NCBI RefSeq assembly: GCF_028751195.1
Contig: NZ_CP066784.1
Coordinates: 3,658,001 to 3,722,000, forward strand
DNA length: 64,000 nt
Direction: 5' to 3'
DNA from: Alicyclobacillus sp. ALC3
GTDB lineage: Bacteria; Bacillota; Bacilli; Alicyclobacillales; Alicyclobacillaceae
Shown: positions 24,899 through 34,055 of the stretch, in pieces
Position numbering within the stretch: the first letter of the stretch is position 1
How the letters are laid out: each line of letters begins with the position of its first letter
Notes under the pieces: generated by a model
Told to the model about the DNA's origin: nothing
Database searches by the model: none
The model's input: only the letters and a program-made list of their open reading frames with translations
Position numbers and translations under genes: made by a program

Positions 24899-26336
24899 GG
24901 CTTTTGATGCGTCAAGTATCCCCCCTCGTCGCAAAATTCTTGTTCTAAGCATCTCCTGCCTGAGCATCTTCATCGTCGGGCTGGATTTGACAAACGTTAA
25001 CATTGCCCTGCCAACGATTCAGCAGAGTCTCCACACTGGCATTCCAGGGCTTCAATGGACCATCGACGCATATGCGCTGGTGTTGAGTAGCCTACTTCTC
25101 CTATCTGGGTCATTGGCAGACAGAATTGGGCGCCGCCGCGTCTTTCAAATTGGATTGGTTGCATTCACACTAGGATCGCTTCTCTGCAGCACGGCGCCAA
25201 ACATACAATGGCTGATTGTTTTTCGCATGATTCAAGGGGCTGGAGGGTCGATGCTCAACCCAGTGGCCATGTCGATTATCAGTGTCATATTTACGGATGA
25301 CAAGGAACGTGCAAGAGCTATCGGTATCTGGAGCGGAGTTTTTGGTCTGAGTATTGCGCTCGGTCCAATGATAGGTGGTTTGCTCATAGGTGCGTCGTTG
25401 GGATGGCGTTCAATATTTTGGATCAATGTGCCCATCGGGATAATCGCAATCATCCTCACCGCCCACATCGTACCCGAGTCACGAGCCGTAATCCCTCGAC
25501 GGGTCGATCCGTTGGGTCAGGCCCTCGTCATCCTATTTCTCGTTTCACTCACGTACGCCATCATCGAGGGGCCGTCATTCGGATGGGCTTCGACCTCTAT
25601 TGTGGGTAGTTTCTTGCTTGCCACTGTGGCACTCGTTGCCTTGGTTGCAGTGGAACAACGACAGAAGGAAGCGCTGATCGACCTGCGTTTCTTTTCCAGT
25701 GTGCCCTTCTCTGGCGCCACGGTAGTCGCAGTGTGCGCGTTTGCTGCGATGGGCGGTTTCGCACTGATGAACACGATTTATCTGCAAGACGTGAGGGGTT
25801 ACTCCGCACTTCGAGCCGGTCTTCAATTCCTGCCAATGGCGGGCGCGGCAATCCTCTTTGGTCCGCTTTCCGGGAGGCTTGTTGCAAAGCGCGGCCCGCG
25901 ACTGTCCCTTGTGCTAGCTGGAGTGTCCTTGGTTGTTTGTGCCGTTATGCTCACTGGACTGACCGCGAAGTCGTCAATAGCTTGGTTGCTCACCTCGTAT
26001 GCCATTTTTGGGCTGGGCTTTGGCATGGTTAGCCCCCCGATTACCAACACGGCTCTTTCCGGCATGCCGCGTGCGCAAGCAGGTGTTGCGGCTGGTATTG
26101 TCTCTACTGGCCGTCAAGTCGGTCAGACGCTCGGTGTGGCGGTCGCAGGGGCGGTCATCGCGTCTCGCTTACACGGTCCGCTACCTTCGGGCTTCGCTGC
26201 AGCCAGTCATACGGGTTGGTGGGTGATTGCCGGATACGGAGTTGCTGTTGCGCTTTTAGGCCTTGTCATCACGACAAGGTGGGCAGACAGTACGGCCGTC
26301 ACTACGGCGCAACGAGTCTTTCCAAATGTGTCGTGA
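24891..26336 (+). CDS. MFS drug exporter, DHA2 (EmrB/QacA-like) family
   Basis: A 481-residue proton-driven exporter with 14 predicted membrane spans. Signatures are LDLTNVNIALPTIQ in helix 1, LADRIGRRRVFQ in the 2-3 loop, FRMIQGAGGSMLNP (motif C region) and WRSIFWINVPIG. The start lies after GGAGAGGGGGAAGG and inside the tetR 3' end. This tetR-exporter pair is a typical inducible resistance unit. It is shorter and only distantly similar to the DHA2 protein at 3006. Confidence 0.93.
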   Translation: MSEAFDASSIPPRRKILVLSISCLSIFIVGLDLTNVNIALPTIQQSLHTGIPGLQWTIDAYALVLSSLLLLSGSLADRIGRRRVFQIGLVAFTLGSLLCSTAPNIQWLIVFRMIQGAGGSMLNPVAMSIISVIFTDDKERARAIGIWSGVFGLSIALGPMIGGLLIGASLGWRSIFWINVPIGIIAIILTAHIVPESRAVIPRRVDPLGQALVILFLVSLTYAIIEGPSFGWASTSIVGSFLLATVALVALVAVEQRQKEALIDLRFFSSVPFSGATVVAVCAFAAMGGFALMNTIYLQDVRGYSALRAGLQFLPMAGAAILFGPLSGRLVAKRGPRLSLVLAGVSLVVCAVMLTGLTAKSSIAWLLTSYAIFGLGFGMVSPPITNTALSGMPRAQAGVAAGIVSTGRQVGQTLGVAVAGAVIASRLHGPLPSGFAAASHTGWWVIAGYGVAVALLGLVITTRWADSTAVTTAQRVFPNVS

Positions 26337-26562
26337 TTGCCGTCGATGTGTGGATTGATGGGAAGGTCCCCTCCCAAGTTCTAGTGTGTCGGGTAAGGTG
26401 GAACGAATCCCGGCAGGAGAGCAGCGCGCTGATACACGGAAAGCGTTGAGTGAGTTGCATCGGATTCACCATGGGGTCGTGGCCTTCTAGTGTGGGTCAT
26501 GATATGTCCCTGGCGTGCGGCACCCAACACTTTTCGAGAAATTCGGAAGAAGGGAGAGTCAG

Positions 26563-26592
26563 TTGACACTGCAACCGCAGATGTTGTATAGT
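26563..26592 (+). promoter_or_regulatory. Promoter of the tRNA-Phe/Gly/Cys cluster
   Basis: A perfect TTGACA (26563-26568), an 18-bp spacer and TATAGT (26587-26592), about 21 bp before tRNA-Phe. The rest of the 276-bp gap before it holds nothing I can name. Confidence 0.7.
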
Positions 26593-26613
26593 CAACAATG
26601 TTCCGCTCATCAA

Positions 26614-26689
<76 letters not shown>

Positions 26690-26714
26690 TGTTCGGTTCA
26701 AAATATCAAGGTAT

Positions 26715-26789
26715 GCGGAAGTGGCTCAGGGGTAGAGCATCGCCTTGCCAAGGCGAGGGTCGCGGGTTCGAATCCCGTCTTCCGCTCCA
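26715..26789 (+). tRNA. tRNA-Gly (anticodon GCC)
   Basis: A 75-nt cloverleaf with acceptor GCGGAAG/CTTCCGC, anticodon loop TTGCCAA (GCC), T-arm GGGTTCGAATCCC and encoded CCA. Confidence 0.95.
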
Positions 26790-26811
26790 AAGGTACTTAC
26801 AGTGCAGCATC

Positions 26812-26895
26812 GCGGATGACGCGATTCACGCCCAGGGGTTCACACCCTTCGGGAGGCTAGGGGGGTTAGTTCCCAGCTGGAATCCCGTCCTCCGC
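26812..26895 (+). pseudogene. tRNA-like remnant with a duplicated tRNA-Gly 3' end
   Basis: The 16 bases GAATCCCGTCCTCCGC (26880-26895) repeat the 3' end of tRNA-Gly (26770-26785) with one mismatch. The 5' bases GCGGATG (26812) can partly pair with the 3' CCTCCGC. No D-arm or proper anticodon arm forms. It may be a decayed tRNA copy or the scar of an element that had used the tRNA 3' end as attachment site. Confidence 0.4.
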
Positions 26896-26909
26896 ATTTT
26901 GCATCTCAT

Positions 26910-26984
<75 letters not shown>

Positions 26985-27041
26985 AAAGCGAGAATCATGC
27001 TACTACAACAGGGCTCTTTGATTGCCAAGTGTAGTGGGGTA

Positions 27042-27087
27042 AAGCAGAGGTTTCGTCTGTGAAAAGACGAGACCTCTGCTTGTTTTT
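27042..27087 (+). terminator. Terminator of the tRNA cluster
   Basis: A 17-bp stem with one mismatch: arms 27042-27058 and 27065-27081 (AAGCAGAGGT... and ...ACCTCTGCTT), then TTTTT. Confidence 0.9.
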
Positions 27088-27235
27088 GCGGCTGTTCGTC
27101 GACGTCCAGCGGCAACAAAATGTTGGAGGTCAGATACAGTCCACGGATGATAGACGACTCGACAAGAGAATCGGGAAGAAGCCTGTCCCGGGGGCAGTGG
27201 AGGGCAAAGCGAAGTCGCGCGCTCGTGTATTCTCT

Positions 27236-28228
27236 TTATTTTTGTACACGTGACGAGCTGCCTACACCCGGTACCCAACCCTCTAACCGAACTAATTGTG
27301 CCTCATCATCCGACAAGAAGACTGGGGGGCGAAGCAGAAACCTCTGTTCATCGTATTCCTTCATCCAGGTCACGCAGGCCCGGGCATCGTCTTCGTCTGA
27401 CCTCAGTCCATCGTTGTACAACGTGGGGTACACTTCCAACAGAACGTGTGCTGCGCGTGGCGGTTCCCAGCCGTCAAACGGCCAAGCAAAAATCGAAATG
27501 TCTTTGTCCTCACAGAATCTGAGAAGCTGATGGAGATAACTCATTCCGTACAGGGCCTGCAGTCCTACACTGCCATTACCCCCGATCTGGTAAATCGACT
27601 TCATGGTCATACGGTTCAGGGACTGGCAGTACGTCTCGACAAGCCGCTTTTCACGGATGTCCGGTCCGAATGGGAAGGCCGGTTTTGTGATTTGACTGTG
27701 GAAATTCGGGCCCCAAAACGGACCCCCCAGGGGGTGCGCGAGGTAGTTCTTGGCGAACCATTCGTTCACTGAGGCAGCCCAATCCCGTGGGAGGGTTGTA
27801 CTTTCAAATCGCGCGGCAAGCCATTTCAGGGCCTCCTGCGAAGACGCATCTGTGTAGTAGGTCTTCACGAGTTGGCCGTAGTGAGCGACGGGGATGGGTT
27901 CTCCGAGTGGTGGCAGCGTGTCGTTGCCCTCCGAGAGGAAGGTCAACAGTTCGCTCCACTGGCTGACCTCTTTTCCCATTAGAGTTTGGTAGAACCCAGA
28001 CGGGAAGGTGTACGAATGATCAAAACCGAACAGGACACGCCGACCTTCGGTTGTTGCCTTCGCCAATAGGGAGTACATTTTGATCCAAAGTTCCGCCCTC
28101 GAAAGTCCCCGGAGTGTCTGGACTTTTCCATGTTGTCTGTCGTATAGAGCGAGCACGATGTGTTTACGCTGTTCACTGATTGGCGAGCTTGCACTGTAGT
28201 CCGCAAATGCATAAATGTCAAAGGTCAC
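27236..28228 (-). CDS. Hypothetical protein, possibly RNase H-like (DUF429-like)
   Basis: A 330-residue cytoplasmic protein of uncertain family. Several features recall RNase H-fold DUF429-type proteins: an acidic strand at the N-terminus (VTFDIYAFADYSASS), a second strand RRVLFGFDHSYTFPSGF, a helix with FCEDKDISIFAWPFDGW and a third acidic strand HVLLEVYPTLYN, followed by DDARACVTWM. The conserved acidic residues could bind a metal, but this is inference. The GTG at 28228 was chosen because AAGGAG lies seven bases upstream; an ATG ten codons earlier has no ribosome site. It stands alone between the tRNA terminator and a 380-bp gap. Confidence 0.6.
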   Translation of the reverse strand: MTFDIYAFADYSASSPISEQRKHIVLALYDRQHGKVQTLRGLSRAELWIKMYSLLAKATTEGRRVLFGFDHSYTFPSGFYQTLMGKEVSQWSELLTFLSEGNDTLPPLGEPIPVAHYGQLVKTYYTDASSQEALKWLAARFESTTLPRDWAASVNEWFAKNYLAHPLGGPFWGPNFHSQITKPAFPFGPDIREKRLVETYCQSLNRMTMKSIYQIGGNGSVGLQALYGMSYLHQLLRFCEDKDISIFAWPFDGWEPPRAAHVLLEVYPTLYNDGLRSDEDDARACVTWMKEYDEQRFLLRPPVFLSDDEAQLVRLEGWVPGVGSSSRVQK

Positions 28229-28612
28229 TTCAACGCTCCTTACCATGTGGTCTACCATCGTGATGGTCAGTGTGACGACCTACGTGCTGGATTGCTCCAT
28301 GGTGACCTATGGGACAAGACAGGGTCGCCTCAAACAGAGGCGGTGTGAGCGGTGTGTGGGTTTGTTTGGAGCTAGAGTCACTTAGGTCGCCATTTCGGTA
28401 TGTATATTGGTATCAAAGAGACAAGACATGCAATACGCGACGATTCGACAACGTGTACCATGTGTACAGTCTATAGAATATATTATCTTTGGTCATCTCG
28501 GTTGCTATTCGACTGGGACGTGAGCGATTACGACCTCGACCGCGAAGTCAACAGATGACAAATCAAGAGCGAGACCGCCTGGCCACGAAGAACGTTATGT
28601 GAGGTGAGCACG
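28229..28612. other. Intergenic region without a recognised gene
   Basis: No open frame with a ribosome site was found. There is a weak hairpin CGCCTC-AAACA-GAGGCG (28326-28342) and an AT-rich stretch near 28475-28490. Nothing else can be supported. Confidence 0.5.
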
Positions 28613-29161
28613 GTGAGACAAGATTCGGACCGGATTTACATTCGTAGGCTGGAGATGAACGACCTTGACGCGCTGCTGGATTTACGAGTGCGAAATCGTC
28701 TTTTTCTGCAGCCCTTTGAACCCGTGACTGTGGACTCACATTACACGTTAGAAGGGCAACAAGAAGTTTTTGAGAAAGTCCAGCGCAATTGGGAAACTGG
28801 TTCTGGATACGGATTTGGGATTTTTCTGACTCACCAAGACCGACTGATTGGGCGTGTTAATCTAAGCAACGTGGTTCGTGGAGCGTGGGAGAGTTGTACA
28901 CTCGGGTATTTTTTAGATGAGCACAGCAATGGACACGGGTTCACCACCGAGGCTGTTCGTTTGGCAATCGGTTTTGCATTTGGACCTGCGAAATTACATA
29001 GGGTTCAAGCGGCGGTGATGCCCCGGAATGTGAGGTCAATTAGAGTTCTTGAGAAGACAGGATTTCGGTATGAAGGGTTGTCCAAGTTCTATCTAAGAAT
29101 CAATGGCGTATGGGAAGACCATAACCTGTACAGCATTACGCGAGAGCTTTGGGACTCATGA
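28613..29161 (+). CDS. GNAT acetyltransferase, RimJ/RimL-like
   Basis: A 182-residue N-acetyltransferase that uses acetyl-CoA. The fold is seen in YIRRLEMNDLDALLDL (strand 1 and helix 1), IGRVNLSNVVRGAWESCTLGYFLDEHSNGHGFTTEAVRLAIGFAF (strands 4-5 and the CoA pyrophosphate loop, residues about 82-126) and MPRNVRSIRVLEKTGFRYEG. These resemble enzymes that acetylate ribosomal protein N-termini, though other targets are possible. The GTG at 28613 follows GAGGTGA by five bases. The gene appears monocistronic. Confidence 0.88.
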   Translation: MRQDSDRIYIRRLEMNDLDALLDLRVRNRLFLQPFEPVTVDSHYTLEGQQEVFEKVQRNWETGSGYGFGIFLTHQDRLIGRVNLSNVVRGAWESCTLGYFLDEHSNGHGFTTEAVRLAIGFAFGPAKLHRVQAAVMPRNVRSIRVLEKTGFRYEGLSKFYLRINGVWEDHNLYSITRELWDS

Positions 29162-29329
29162 GCTTCTAGTGAGTCAGCTGTTGGGTCTTCGTATCTGACC
29201 ATGGTAACTGTTAAGCCAGCACCAGTGTTCCCCCCAATCATTCGGATGGCGGTCAAGGACTCCAAGCAGGGAGACGGTAAGTGTCACGGTCCTCTACAGC
29301 GAATCATCAGGAAGGTGGTACATCAGGGC

Positions 29330-29360
29330 TTGCTTGTTACGCAACGTAACGTAGTACAGT
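29330..29360 (+). promoter_or_regulatory. MerR-type promoter with operator in the spacer
   Basis: TTGCTT (29330-29335), a 19-bp spacer and TACAGT (29355-29360). The spacer is filled by the perfect inverted repeat GTTACG-CAA-CGTAAC (29336-29350). A long spacer holding a palindrome is the hallmark of promoters twisted open by MerR proteins, and the next gene encodes one. Confidence 0.8.
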
Positions 29361-29386
29361 GAAGTCGAAGGAAGGGGGGAAGCCGT

Positions 29387-30208
29387 GTGACGAGTTCGCG
29401 GACTGCCAATGGCACACAGGGATCCCTGCTGATGATCGGAGAACTCGCTGAGCGGGCCGGAGTCACCGTTCGAACCCTGCAGTACTACGACCGCATCGGG
29501 TTGCTTACAGCCACATCGAGTGCAGGCGGCCGTCGTATGTACGGGCGTGACGATTTGTTGCGACTTCAGCAGATTTTATTTTTCAAGTCGCTGGGGTTTC
29601 CGCTTGACGAGATAAGGAACCACCTGATTGGTCGCTCCTACGATAACAACCTCGTTGACGAGTTTGTCCGGCAACGCGACATACTGGCTGAACAAGTAGA
29701 ACGACTCAGTAACGTGGTGAAGCAACTTGACACTGTTGTTGTGGAACTTCGGTCAGGGCGCGAAATGACTTTCCAGCGGATTCTGGCGATTCTCCATCTC
29801 ATGAAGGAAGGGAATCCGTACGACTTCGCCATCCGGTACATCGGTGACGGGCAACTTGCCGAGATTGCAGGACGGTTCGGCTCGAATGAAGCTGCACAAC
29901 ACATCACGGAACGAATCAGCGACCTGACGAGTGAGGCACAGTCCTTATACCTTGCTGCAGCCAATCCGGGTGGACCTGACGCACAAGACCTCGCAAGGCG
30001 ATGGTGGGACATCGTTCGCGATTTTACGGGTGGCGACGAGGGTCTCCTCGCTGCGCTCATGTCGGCGGGAATGGATGTGGACAACTGGCCGGACCACACT
30101 GCCAACACTCGCGAAGTGGTCAAGAACTTCGTCGGTCCCGCACTGGAAGTTTACTTGCGACAAATCGGCTTCAAACTACCGGAAGTGGAGGAGCAAGAGC
30201 ATGACTGA
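29387..30208 (+). CDS. MerR-family regulator with TipAS-like effector domain
   Basis: A 273-residue regulator. The winged helix (about 17-85) contains MIGELAERAGVTVRTLQYYD and RRMYGRDDLLRLQQILFFKSLGFPLDEIR. A coiled coil follows, then a C-terminal all-helical domain of about 130 residues with RRWWDIVRDFTGGDEGLLAAL, which resembles the TipAS drug-binding domain. Such proteins activate efflux genes on binding a drug. The GTG start follows GAAGGGGGGA. It overlaps the downstream ABC ATPase gene by eight bases and sits behind a classic MerR promoter, so it most likely controls this operon. Confidence 0.88.
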   Translation: MTSSRTANGTQGSLLMIGELAERAGVTVRTLQYYDRIGLLTATSSAGGRRMYGRDDLLRLQQILFFKSLGFPLDEIRNHLIGRSYDNNLVDEFVRQRDILAEQVERLSNVVKQLDTVVVELRSGREMTFQRILAILHLMKEGNPYDFAIRYIGDGQLAEIAGRFGSNEAAQHITERISDLTSEAQSLYLAAANPGGPDAQDLARRWWDIVRDFTGGDEGLLAALMSAGMDVDNWPDHTANTREVVKNFVGPALEVYLRQIGFKLPEVEEQEHD

Positions 30209-31115
30209 CCCCGCAATCGAGGTGCACGGTCTGACAAAGCGGTACGGCACACTCGTTGCTGTCGATGGAATTGACCTGGAAGTGCAACGCGGTGAGGTAT
30301 TCGGGCTACTTGGTCCGAACGGAGCAGGTAAGACCACGGTCCTTGAGTGCCTCGAAGGCATTCGCAGACCCGATGCCGGGCAGATTCGAGTAGCGGGTTG
30401 CGACCCGCAGGCGAATACCCGGGCTCTGCGAAGGAAGTTGGGAGTTCAGCTTCAGGTGTCGTCTCTGCCCGGCCACATGCGCGTGTCTGAAGCCATCTCA
30501 CTTGTGTGCGCATGGCATGGTGTACCCGTACGGGCTGGACTCATCGAGTCCTTCGGTGTCGAGACCTTAATGAACCGGATGTACGGGAAGTTGTCCACGG
30601 GTCAGCAGCGTCGACTTCACCTTTTGCTCGCGTTGGTCATCGACCCTGCGGTGCTCGTTCTAGATGAACCCACAGCTGGTCTCGACGTGCAGAGCCGGTT
30701 GGAACTGCACGCGCAAATTCGAGCGGCACAGTCACGGGGCGTGACAGTACTGCTTGCAACGCATGACATGGCGGAGGCCGAGAAATTGTGCGACCGAATT
30801 GCCATCATCCTGCATGGGAAACTGGTCTTACGCGGAAGTCCGAGTGAAGTCGCTTTGGCCGGAAACAAGGCGGTACAGGTGCGCATCCGTACAGCAAACG
30901 ATTCCCTGATGCCGGGGTCTGACCTTCCTGGCGCAGTGTTCACTGGGGCGAAGGACGGGTATTTGGCGTGGCGGTCCACTGACTTGACGAGTACCTTGAC
31001 CGAACTCTTGAACTATGTGAAGAGCGTGGGTGATACCATTGAGGACCTGCGGGTTGAACACCCCTCGCTAGAGGAGCGGTTTATTCAAGTCGTCGAAGGG
31101 GTGGTGAGCCGATGA
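30201..31115 (+). CDS. ABC exporter ATP-binding protein (ABC-2 type)
   Basis: A 304-residue ATPase of the drug-resistance (DrrA/CcmA) group. Walker A GPNGAGKTT is near residue 39, the signature LSTGQQRRLHLLLAL near 133, and Walker B LVLDEPTAGLD near 153. The signature is LSTGQ rather than LSGGQ, which occurs in this group. A C-terminal extension of about 90 residues follows the ATPase core. GGAGGAG precedes the ATG. It pairs with the permease that overlaps its stop. Confidence 0.92.
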   Translation: MTDPAIEVHGLTKRYGTLVAVDGIDLEVQRGEVFGLLGPNGAGKTTVLECLEGIRRPDAGQIRVAGCDPQANTRALRRKLGVQLQVSSLPGHMRVSEAISLVCAWHGVPVRAGLIESFGVETLMNRMYGKLSTGQQRRLHLLLALVIDPAVLVLDEPTAGLDVQSRLELHAQIRAAQSRGVTVLLATHDMAEAEKLCDRIAIILHGKLVLRGSPSEVALAGNKAVQVRIRTANDSLMPGSDLPGAVFTGAKDGYLAWRSTDLTSTLTELLNYVKSVGDTIEDLRVEHPSLEERFIQVVEGVVSR

Positions 31116-31858
31116 AAACGTTTCTCTCCTACCTCTGGCTGCAGCTGAAGATGGACGTACGGGACAGAGGCACCCTATTGAACTTCTACTTGGTCCCATT
31201 GGTATTCTTTTTTGTTGTCGGGGCTGTGTTTGCGTCTGTGAATCCGTTGATGAAAACGACATTGGCAGCATCGATGTCGGTCTTCTCTGTCACAATGGGT
31301 GCCGTCATGGGTTTTCCGGTACCGATCGTCAAGCTCCGCGAAATGGGTACGATTCGCGCCTTTGCGGTAAGTGGCATTCCGGGTTCTGCGGTATTGGCCG
31401 TCCACGCACTGAGCGCATTTCTGCACTTGCTCGTGGTTGCCGCCGTGATTGTTGTGGCGGCTCCGCTGGCCTATCATGCAAGTGTTCCTGTTGATCTCGG
31501 CTCCTATGCCATCATCCTCGTCGTGTTGTTATTCACCAGCATTTCGATGGGGCTCGCAATTGGCGTCACCGCCCGCAGCCAGTCCACCACCGCGATGTTC
31601 TCGATGCTGGTCTTTATGCCCTCGCTTCTGCTCAGCGGAGTGATGTTTCCCGCAACTATGTTACCACGGGTGTTAGAGTGGATTGGCCGTGCCCTTCCCG
31701 CGACGTACGTGCTACAGGCCTTTTACGGTTGGGCCTATCACACCAAAACAGATTTGAACCCTGGCATGTCACTTCTCATAGCCGTCATCGTAGGACTCGC
31801 ACTGTTGACTTACGCAGTGTGGAAATACGGACAGAATAGCAAAATGGAACTTCGATAG
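31112..31858 (+). CDS. ABC-2 type permease
   Basis: A 248-residue membrane protein with six predicted helices. It contains MPSLLLSGVMFPATMLPRVLEWIGRALPATYVLQAF (about residues 168-203), the typical ABC-2 end region. It overlaps the ATPase gene by four bases (ATGA). With the MerR/TipAS regulator it probably forms an inducible exporter of a drug or peptide. Confidence 0.9.
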   Translation: MKTFLSYLWLQLKMDVRDRGTLLNFYLVPLVFFFVVGAVFASVNPLMKTTLAASMSVFSVTMGAVMGFPVPIVKLREMGTIRAFAVSGIPGSAVLAVHALSAFLHLLVVAAVIVVAAPLAYHASVPVDLGSYAIILVVLLFTSISMGLAIGVTARSQSTTAMFSMLVFMPSLLLSGVMFPATMLPRVLEWIGRALPATYVLQAFYGWAYHTKTDLNPGMSLLIAVIVGLALLTYAVWKYGQNSKMELR

Positions 31859-31886
31859 AGAGCGTGACGGACTGGCATAACATGCG

Positions 31887-31918
31887 TAAAGAGTCATCGG
31901 ATGCCCGATGACTCTTTA
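31887..31918. terminator. Bidirectional terminator
   Basis: A 14-bp stem TAAAGAGTCATCGG/CCGATGACTCTTTA with a four-base loop, between convergent genes. The A/T-rich stem ends give short U-runs in both directions. Confidence 0.85.
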
Positions 31919-31928
31919 GCACTCAACA

Positions 31929-32657
31929 CTAGTTTGTTTGGGTGGTTGATGTTGAACTGGTTTTTTGGAACCAGTTTGTTTTGTTAAACATGTTTTGCAC
32001 CTTGGAATTCACCTGGGTGTCAAGTTTTTGAGTAACTGCTGTTTGTAAGGTGCTCGGCGAAACGCCATGTGCAGTTGCAATTTGGGCTATGGATTGTCCG
32101 CCCCTTAGTTGGCTCACGAGCTGTGCGCGCGTCATATGAAGCTGAGTCGCGACGTAATTCAGCACGTCCATGGCGGCGTTGAACCTCATCGGTTTATGAA
32201 TCAGGTGTGTGTTTGCCATGACTTTAGGCAACTGAGCGTCTAGTCTCTTCACCAACTTCGCTTCGCGCGCAGTGGTCATGTGACCGTTGCTGACCATCTG
32301 TTGCAAGTCACTCTGAATCATTGTTTGTAGATCGCTTTGCAACGTTGATTGGGAAACGTTCGAAGTTGCCGCCACATCGTCGAGCGATTTTCCTGACGAC
32401 AGATCTTTCATCAACTGTGCCTTCGTGATGTGTAAATCACTGGCGATTTGGTCTGCATTTTCATGTAATAAGCGTTGGGACCAGTTTGGATGGAACTTCC
32501 CATGGTTTGTCCAAGATGTCGTAGATGACTTTGCAGGATTTGTCGTTCCTGTACTCGTCCCTGCAAACGCTGGCAGCGAAGCCATTAATACCCCACCTAC
32601 CATCAATCCTGCTACGCCGCTGGAGATAACGGCCAGCTTAACTTTTCCGATGCCCAT
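31929..32657 (-). CDS. Secreted protein with two copies of a helical repeat
   Basis: A 242-residue protein with a signal peptide (KVKLAVISSGVAGLMVGG, cut near AFAGT). The mature part carries two similar helical units: LHITKAQLMKDLSSGKSLDDVA with VSQSTLQ, and LHMTRAQLVSQLRGGQSIAQIA with VSPSTLQ. Such units occur in secreted Firmicutes proteins of unknown role. The C-terminus is Ser/Thr-rich. The start at 32657 follows GGAGGAAC by about ten bases. It has no cysteine and no anchor, so it is probably released or wall-associated. Confidence 0.75.
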   Translation of the reverse strand: MGIGKVKLAVISSGVAGLMVGGVLMASLPAFAGTSTGTTNPAKSSTTSWTNHGKFHPNWSQRLLHENADQIASDLHITKAQLMKDLSSGKSLDDVAATSNVSQSTLQSDLQTMIQSDLQQMVSNGHMTTAREAKLVKRLDAQLPKVMANTHLIHKPMRFNAAMDVLNYVATQLHMTRAQLVSQLRGGQSIAQIATAHGVSPSTLQTAVTQKLDTQVNSKVQNMFNKTNWFQKTSSTSTTQTN

Positions 32658-32780
32658 ACAAAATGTTCCTCCTTCCGTTATTTGCAACTCAAGTCTCAAG
32701 ACAATGCTTAGTATGTTACGGGGCCGTTGAAATCGCATTGAATTCACCGATCGTTTTCAGGCTGCTTGCACATCACGCCA

Positions 32781-34055
32781 TTAGGCAGCATTTTGCTGTG
32801 TTGCGCGGCCGATGCCGTACAGAATTAAGCCAAGCACCAAGGCAATCAGAGCGGCGAGAAGTTGGTTGCCAGTTTCTTGGCAGAGTAGCCACACACAGAG
32901 GGCCGAAGCAACAGCGGGTATGGTAATGCCGAGCGGCAGTTTAAACGGCCGATTCGCCTCCTTCGCACGGAAGCGCAGGACTATGACGGCAATACAGACC
33001 AACAGGTATTCGTACAGGCGCGCTGCGACGTTCAACAAGACAAGGTGTTGGAACGTACCCGTGCTGGCAAGGATCATCACGAGAATGCCTGTCGTCCAAA
33101 TCGCCACGACTGGGGTTTGGAACCGCGGCCAAATCTTAGCGAACACGACAGGCAGGGAGCGATTGAAAGACAAGGCGTACACGATGCGCGGTGACGACAA
33201 TGCGATCCCGCTTTTTGTCCCGAAGATGGACAGAGCTGCACCGGCTGTCATGACGGTGGCGCCGCCGGCGAACATGGCGCGGCCTGCGTCTGCCAGCGGG
33301 GCACTCGACGATGCGAGTGCGGGGTCGAGCCGTTGAACTGCAACCTGAATCAACATGTAGAGCAGTGTCACCCCAACCAGTGTACCGATGACACCAATGG
33401 CCACCGATTTGCGCGGTTTGACCATCTCGCCCTGTGGAATGGTGGCCATTTCAAAGCCACCGTAGGCAAAGATGAGGACCAGAACCGCCTGACCGAAATT
33501 TTTTGGAGTTCCAAGGGTGCCTGCCTGAGCTGCGTCGTGTGTCACAAAGAACAGGCCAATAACGATGAGGAGTGCCAGTGGAATGAGTTTTACGATTGAG
33601 AAGAACACCACCGTCAGCGCTCCCCTCCGAACGCCAAACGTGTTCAATAAACAAAGCAGCCCCACCAGCACGACGATGATTACGTCTTTATACGGCGTGA
33701 CTCCTGGCGCCAAGGCAGAAAGGTAGCTGACGAGGCCGTTCGACAGTGAAGCCCAACCAATGACGAACGTGATCCAACTCATCCAGCCAACTGTGAAAGC
33801 AACGGTTTTACCCATCGCTCGTTCAGCATACACGAACGATCCACCAGTCTTTGTAAACATACTGCTGGCCTCGGAAAAGGACAAACCAATGAGGATGGCG
33901 ATGACACCGGCGAGCAAGTAGGCAAACAACGACTGGTCGCCAGCAAGGTCTGCAACCTGGCCAGGCAACAAGAATATGCCACCACCGATGACGCCGTTGA
34001 TACCTATGAATAGGACTTCAGGTGTACGGAGTACACGCTTTAGGTTCTCTTCCAC
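32781..34055 (-). CDS. Amino acid permease, APC superfamily
   Basis: A 424-residue transporter with 12 predicted membrane helices. The first helix has the APC glycine motif GINGVIGGGIFLLPG, and the sixth region AYGGFEMATIPQGEM contains the usual proton-coupled pattern. Substrates cannot be told from sequence. The GTG start follows GAGGGGAG by six to seven bases. The gene is monocistronic. Confidence 0.88.
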   Translation of the reverse strand: MEENLKRVLRTPEVLFIGINGVIGGGIFLLPGQVADLAGDQSLFAYLLAGVIAILIGLSFSEASSMFTKTGGSFVYAERAMGKTVAFTVGWMSWITFVIGWASLSNGLVSYLSALAPGVTPYKDVIIVVLVGLLCLLNTFGVRRGALTVVFFSIVKLIPLALLIVIGLFFVTHDAAQAGTLGTPKNFGQAVLVLIFAYGGFEMATIPQGEMVKPRKSVAIGVIGTLVGVTLLYMLIQVAVQRLDPALASSSAPLADAGRAMFAGGATVMTAGAALSIFGTKSGIALSSPRIVYALSFNRSLPVVFAKIWPRFQTPVVAIWTTGILVMILASTGTFQHLVLLNVAARLYEYLLVCIAVIVLRFRAKEANRPFKLPLGITIPAVASALCVWLLCQETGNQLLAALIALVLGLILYGIGRATQQNAA

